Assembly: GCA_023145315.1 (NCBI GenBank)
Contig: JAGLEA010000155.1
Coordinates: 1 to 6,330 of the forward strand
DNA length: 6,330 nt
Direction of reading: 5' to 3'
Origin: Psychrilyobacter sp.
GTDB taxonomy: Bacteria > Fusobacteriota > Fusobacteriia > Fusobacteriales > Fusobacteriaceae
In this document: piece after piece, positions 5,412-6,330 of the stretch
Layout: every line of letters starts with the position of its first letter
Position numbering within the stretch: position 1 is the stretch's first letter
The notes under the pieces: generated by a model
The model's input: the letters and a program-made list of their open reading frames with translations, nothing else
The model's database searches: none
Told to the model about the DNA's origin: nothing
Made by a program: the position numbers and the translations under genes

Positions 5412-6330
5412 ATGAAACAATTAAAAAAGAAAGCGGTTTTACTAGATGTAAGTGCTATTATGTATAGATCTTTTTATGCTCACCTAAATTTAAGAACACA
5501 AACTGAGCCTACTGGAGCAACTTTTGGATTCTTAAATACTCTTTTAGGAGTTTTGAAAGAATTTGATCCTGAATATATTATCGGTGCTTTTGATGTAAGT
5601 AGAAAAACTTTAGAAAGAACAAAGGCCTATGATAAATATAAAGCTGACAGAAAACCAATGCCTGATGACCTTGCAGTACAAATCAAAAGAATAGAAGAGC
5701 TTCTTGATATTTTTGGAATAAAAAAAGTAAGGGTAGAGGGGCATGAAGCAGATGATGTCTTAGGAACTTATGCAAAAGAACTATCTAAAGAAAACATTGA
5801 AACTTATATAGTAACAGGCGACAAAGACCTTTCTCAGGTTTTAGATGAAAATATAAATATGGCACTACTTGGAAAGGGAGACGGGAAAAGCAGGTTTGGA
5901 ATACTTCGTACTGATGAAGATGTAGTAGCTCAATTAGGAGTAGTTCCTAAGTTAATCCCAGATCTATTTGGGCTAATAGGTGATAGTAGTGATGGAATAC
6001 CTGGTGTTAGAAAAGTTGGTCCTAAAAAAGCTATTCCCATGCTGGATAAATATGGAAATTTAGAAGGAATATATGAAAATATAGACAAATTAAGTGAGAT
6101 GGCAGGAATTGGGAAAGGATTAATAAAAAACATTGAAGAGGATAAAGAACTAGCTTTTTTGAGTAGAGAGCTTGCAATAATAAAAACAGATTTAGAAGTA
6201 GAATTTAACCTTGAAGAGATGAAATATAAAAAAGATTTGAAAAAATTAGTAGAATTATCTAAAGAATTGAATTTTAAAAGCTATATTAAAAGATTTACAG
6301 TTGAACTTCAAAATACAACTGTAAATACTG
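5412..6330 (+). CDS. polA: DNA polymerase I, 5' nuclease domain, 3' partial
   Basis: The frame runs from ATG 5412 off the right edge: 306 codons are visible of a protein usually near 900 residues. The visible part is the 5'-3' exonuclease (flap nuclease) domain, which removes RNA primers and damaged strands. Metal-binding acidic residues appear in family order: Asp12 (VLLDVSA), Asp61 (GAFD), Glu112/Asp114/Asp115 (GHEADDVLG), Asp137/Asp139 (TGDKDLSQVL) and Asp191/Asp194 (LIGDSSDGIPGV). Arg19 in YRSFYA and YKADR (76-80) match the DNA-binding region. The helix-three-turn-helix reads GVRKVGPKKA where GVPGIGEKTA is more usual, making it unusually basic. The polymerase and proofreading regions lie outside the window. 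A stand-alone 5' nuclease is possible in principle, but the close PolA-like N-terminus and continuation past ~300 residues favour polA. It is divergently transcribed from the dehydrogenase gene. Confidence 0.9.
   Translation, partial: MKQLKKKAVLLDVSAIMYRSFYAHLNLRTQTEPTGATFGFLNTLLGVLKEFDPEYIIGAFDVSRKTLERTKAYDKYKADRKPMPDDLAVQIKRIEELLDIFGIKKVRVEGHEADDVLGTYAKELSKENIETYIVTGDKDLSQVLDENINMALLGKGDGKSRFGILRTDEDVVAQLGVVPKLIPDLFGLIGDSSDGIPGVRKVGPKKAIPMLDKYGNLEGIYENIDKLSEMAGIGKGLIKNIEEDKELAFLSRELAIIKTDLEVEFNLEEMKYKKDLKKLVELSKELNFKSYIKRFTVELQNTTVNT

Noticed and set aside
5930..6133. A 67-codon open frame on the minus strand inside polA
   Set aside because: It is antisense to the conserved nuclease motifs; its Pro/Ser-rich translation is the complement of Gly/Asp-rich polA codons.
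1..6330. Mobile element, CRISPR array, toxin-antitoxin pair, defence system, tRNA or rRNA
   Set aside because: No terminal inverted repeats, spaced direct repeats, transposase or nuclease cassette, or tRNA/rRNA-like sequence was seen; all long frames belong to familiar housekeeping families.

Overview
The window looks like ordinary chromosome from a very AT-rich, low-GC anaerobic bacterium. Most similar in feel are the Fusobacteriota (Fusobacterium, Cetobacterium and Ilyobacter type), with a clostridial Firmicute as the alternative. This placement is an inference from the AT-rich codon choice (TTA, AGA, AAA, GGA), strong AGGAG ribosome sites, TTG starts and protein character. No marker in the window proves it.

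Layout. Positions 1 to 3996 are a tightly packed rightward gene string with gaps of 9 to 20 bases. It holds the 3' part of a U32-family protein with a DUF3656-type domain (RlhA-like), a Bax-like membrane-anchored glucosaminidase, lipoprotein signal peptidase LspA, a YgjP/M48-like zinc metallopeptidase and a DEAD-box RNA helicase. The string ends at a strong, perfectly paired terminator (4005-4029) that also serves the convergent gene arriving from the right. Positions 5143 to 4046 (minus strand) encode a leucine dehydrogenase-like NAD-dependent amino acid dehydrogenase, whose composition suggests high expression. A 268-base divergent intergenic region (5144-5411) holds a good leftward promoter, a small dyad in the dehydrogenase leader, and an extended -10 promoter for the next rightward gene. 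From 5412 to the window end runs the 5' part of DNA polymerase I (polA), covering essentially only its 5' nuclease domain.

How the genes fit together. The left operon mixes envelope maintenance (peptidoglycan hydrolase, prolipoprotein processing) with probable RNA and ribosome work (U32/RlhA-like protein, DEAD-box helicase) and a poorly understood metallopeptidase. This is a typical housekeeping mixture rather than a dedicated pathway. The dehydrogenase would feed branched-chain amino acid catabolism or synthesis, and polA is replication and repair. I see no mobile element, CRISPR array, tRNA, rRNA, phage or defence module, and no convincing undescribed system. The second-look points are residue-level oddities in known families (LspA Asp-to-Ser, helicase DEVD, a dehydrogenase insertion, a U32 C-terminal domain almost without Cys) and the dyad in the dehydrogenase leader.
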